Origin: a bacterium
GTDB taxonomy: Bacteria > Patescibacteriota > Minisyncoccia > UBA6257 > Brennerbacteraceae
Assembly: GCA_027310425.1 (NCBI GenBank)
Contig: DAIDAW010000002.1
Coordinates: 1 to 30,850 of the forward strand
Reading direction: 5' to 3'
Length of the DNA: 30,850 nt
Part shown: positions 29,169-30,850 of the stretch, in pieces
Layout: every line of letters begins with the position of its first letter
How positions within the stretch are numbered: position 1 is the stretch's first letter
The notes under the pieces: model-generated
What the model was told of the DNA's origin: nothing
Database searches by the model: none
What the model saw: only the letters and a program-made list of their open reading frames with translations
Position numbers and translations under genes: made by a program

Positions 29169-29951
29169 ATGGAATATCGATTTGTCATATTCAATTGGAA
29201 GTTGAATCCCGGTTCATCCGAGGAAGCGGATCGCCTCATGCGGGATACTGAAAAAGCGGTTCAAGGAGTTGAACGTGCGACTGTTGTCGCGTGCCCGCCG
29301 TTCCAGTATCTGTTCGATTTCGTGAATCGTAAATCAAAAATCGTACATCTTTCTTTGGGCGCCCAGGATTGTTTTTGGGAATCAGGAGGCGCGCATACCG
29401 GCGAGATCTCGCCCGTGGCGCTCAAGCAGACGGGAATATCGTATGTCATTGTGGGGCATTCCGAACGTGCGCTCGCAGGCGAAACCGATGAGATGGTGGC
29501 GAAAAAAATTGTTGCAGCGTGTGAAGCCGGACTAGTGCCGGTCGTATGCGTTGGCGAAAACGCCGCAGTGCACGCAAAAGGATCGCGTGCAGTCGAGAAG
29601 TTCCTGGCAGGGCAACTTGCGGCGCGTCTGGAACGTGCGCGCGCTGTGGCGCATCATTACAAACAGCGCATGATTCTTGTTTATGAGCCGATATGGGCGA
29701 TCAGTACGCATAGCGGCAATGTGTCGGATGCTCCCGAGGATGCTGCGGCGGGGATTGCATGGATGAAACGCGAAGCGCAGAAATTGCTTGCGTTGGACGT
29801 TTCTCTTCCGGTTCTGTACGGCGGTTCGGTAAACGGGGCAAACTGCGAGGCGCTTGCAGCCCGGCGAGAAATCGACGGATTTCTCGTTGGCCATGCGTCG
29901 CTCAATCCAAAGGAAGTGCGGACGATTGTTGCGGCAGCAGACCAAATCTGA
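29169..29951 (+). CDS. tpiA: Triosephosphate isomerase
   Basis: The enzyme interconverts glyceraldehyde-3-phosphate and dihydroxyacetone phosphate in glycolysis. The 260-residue TIM barrel has the substrate Lys in FNWKLNPG, catalytic His in VIVGHSERAL, catalytic Glu in VYEPIWAISTH and the phosphate loop VLYGGSVNGANC. A block LGAQDCFWESGGAHTGEISP is also standard. The length is normal (about 250). It starts a new transcription unit by its extended -10, or continues from the glycosyltransferase 12 bases upstream. Confidence 0.97.
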   Translation: MEYRFVIFNWKLNPGSSEEADRLMRDTEKAVQGVERATVVACPPFQYLFDFVNRKSKIVHLSLGAQDCFWESGGAHTGEISPVALKQTGISYVIVGHSERALAGETDEMVAKKIVAACEAGLVPVVCVGENAAVHAKGSRAVEKFLAGQLAARLERARAVAHHYKQRMILVYEPIWAISTHSGNVSDAPEDAAAGIAWMKREAQKLLALDVSLPVLYGGSVNGANCEALAARREIDGFLVGHASLNPKEVRTIVAAADQI

Positions 29952-29957
29952 TACGAT
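29929..29957 (+). promoter_or_regulatory. Sigma70-like promoter before the SIMPL gene
   Basis: TTGCGG (29929-29934) and TACGAT (29952-29957) are 17 bases apart, with an extended -10 TGA formed by the tpiA stop codon. The leader is about 30 bases and AT-rich. Confidence 0.5.
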
Positions 29958-29992
29958 AACCGTATATCTATAAAAAATAATTTTTAACCCCT

Positions 29993-30754
29993 ATGGTTCC
30001 AGATAATTTCAAAAAAATAGCGCTTATTTCGTTTGCGGGTCTCGCGCTTGCGCTTACTGCGGCAGCGCTCGTATGGGCCTATCAGGCAATGACGTATCCC
30101 GCGGGGAGGACTCTTTCCACGGTGGTCGTGTCCGGCCAGGCGAAGGAAACGTATGCGCCGGATCTTGCGGATATTGATTTCGCGCTCATTTCCAAGGGCA
30201 CGGATCCTGCGGCAGTGCAGAGTCAAAACAATGCAAAAATGGCAGCCGTGATCGAGCAGATTAAAAAGCAGGGCGTGAGCGAGGAAGACATCAAAACCGT
30301 TTCGTACAATCTGTATCCGGAATACAAACAAGGCCCGAATGTGACTGATACCTCGGTGATCGTCGGCTACACGCTCCAGCAGGGCGTGCGCGTGCGCGTG
30401 CGCGACATCAGTCAGACGGGAACGATAGTCGGATCCTTGAGTTCGATGGGCATTAATGCGGTGAACAATATCAGTTTTTCTTTGAGCGACGGCAAGATGG
30501 ATGCCTTGGTGGTGAAAGCGAAACAGGGTGCGATTCAGAAAGCGCAGCAGCAGCTCGCAACGATGAAAACGCTGCTCGGATTCCGCAGCGCGCGGCTCGT
30601 GGGCGTGAGCGATTCCGGATATCCGTATCCGGTGTACGAACGCTCTTACAAAGCGCTCGGAGCGGCCGGCGGCGGGTCGGGCATTCCTGCGCCGATTGAA
30701 GCAGGGACCGGCGAGATTACCGTACCCGTGACGCTGACGTACGAAATCAGGTAA
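29993..30754 (+). CDS. SIMPL (DUF541) domain membrane-anchored protein (253 aa)
   Basis: One N-terminal helix (residues about 8-30, IALISFAGLALALTAAALVW) anchors it with the rest outside the membrane. The SIMPL domain follows at about 40-250: TVVVSGQAKETYAPDLADID, VIEQIKKQGVSEEDIKTVSY, YTLQQGVRVRVRDISQTG and a closing ITVPVTLTYEIR. SIMPL proteins occur in the periplasm or at the surface of many bacteria; a few associate with outer-membrane stress or form oligomers, but function is largely unknown. It has its own promoter. The length is typical. Confidence 0.9.
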   Translation: MVPDNFKKIALISFAGLALALTAAALVWAYQAMTYPAGRTLSTVVVSGQAKETYAPDLADIDFALISKGTDPAAVQSQNNAKMAAVIEQIKKQGVSEEDIKTVSYNLYPEYKQGPNVTDTSVIVGYTLQQGVRVRVRDISQTGTIVGSLSSMGINAVNNISFSLSDGKMDALVVKAKQGAIQKAQQQLATMKTLLGFRSARLVGVSDSGYPYPVYERSYKALGAAGGGSGIPAPIEAGTGEITVPVTLTYEIR

Positions 30755-30770
30755 CATCGCACGGCAATCA

Positions 30771-30779
30771 TGCTATACT
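30771..30779 (+). promoter_or_regulatory. Possible extended -10 (TGC-TATACT) of the terminal gene
   Basis: TGC followed by TATACT lies 33 bases before the candidate ATG at 30813. No clear -35 is visible. It directly precedes a hairpin. Confidence 0.35.
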
Positions 30780-30809
30780 TGAAATGACCATTTTGCATGG
30801 CTATTTCAA
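30779..30809 (+). other. Leader hairpin before the terminal partial gene
   Basis: TTGAAAT (30779-30785) pairs with ATTTCAA (30803-30809), and inside it CCAT (30788-30791) pairs with ATGG (30797-30800) around a 5-base loop. It would form in the 5' leader of the next mRNA. Confidence 0.4.
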
Positions 30810-30812
30810 TTC

Positions 30813-30850
30813 ATGCATATGTTCAAAAACCTTCCTCCGCAATCGTATTT
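30813..30850 (+). CDS. N-terminal fragment of an unidentified protein
   Basis: An ATG at 30813 (or 30819) opens a frame reading MHMFKNLPPQSY to the window edge. A promoter-like -10 and a hairpin lie just upstream. Too little is visible to name it. Confidence 0.4.
   Translation, partial: MHMFKNLPPQSY

Noticed and set aside
1..30850. CRISPR arrays, insertion sequences, prophage genes
   Set aside because: No regularly spaced repeats, transposase, integrase or phage structural genes were found.

Overview
The window looks like a chromosomal segment of a Candidate Phyla Radiation (Patescibacteria) bacterium, probably a parcubacterial lineage with moderate GC content. The main reasons are a complete str/S10/spc ribosomal-protein run with no L30 gene between S5 and L15, an almost complete lack of Shine-Dalgarno sequences, a DUF5652-type small membrane protein, cohesin-like surface proteins with C-terminal membrane anchors, and very tight gene packing. 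TGA and TAA both end genes normally, so the standard bacterial code (table 11) applies. No rRNA is present, so the phylum call is an inference.

Layout. 1-3354: cell-surface module. It holds the C-terminus of a dockerin-repeat protein, a four-helix-bundle (S23/IVP family) gene enclosed by near-perfect inverted repeats, and two membrane-anchored cohesin-like proteins. 3372-8892: a tiny membrane protein, an MFS-like transporter, undecaprenyl-diphosphate synthase, exonuclease III, an ASCH/PUA-like protein, a Gmad2-GerMN lipoprotein-like protein, a degenerate kinase-like protein and a DUF5652 protein. 8893-9956: a minus-strand block with tRNA-Pro(GGG), mgtC and rpmB. 10098-10709: an M50 site-2 protease.

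10758-25794 is the translation core. A TTGACT-17-TATGTT promoter precedes rpsL-rpsG-fusA. A second promoter precedes tuf-rpsJ. A third, with an embedded 12-bp hairpin, precedes rplC-rplD-rplW-rplB-rpsS-rplV-rpsC-rplP-rpmC-rpsQ-rplN-rplX-rplE-rpsN-rpsH-rplF-rplR-rpsE-rplO-secY, which ends at a palindromic terminator. The most striking anomaly is that fusA (EF-G) is cut by a single in-frame UAA in domain IV, with an ATG two codons later and the remaining 177 codons intact.

25817-30850: a small minus-strand gene of unknown function sits between secY and adk, and its promoter overlaps the adk promoter divergently. The rest is adk, map, a VOC-fold gene, ruvX, a dolichol-phosphate-sugar-type glycosyltransferase, tpiA, a SIMPL-domain protein and the first codons of another gene. 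Several genes outside the ribosomal run have a -10-like hexamer only 6-7 bases before the ATG, which suggests leaderless mRNAs.
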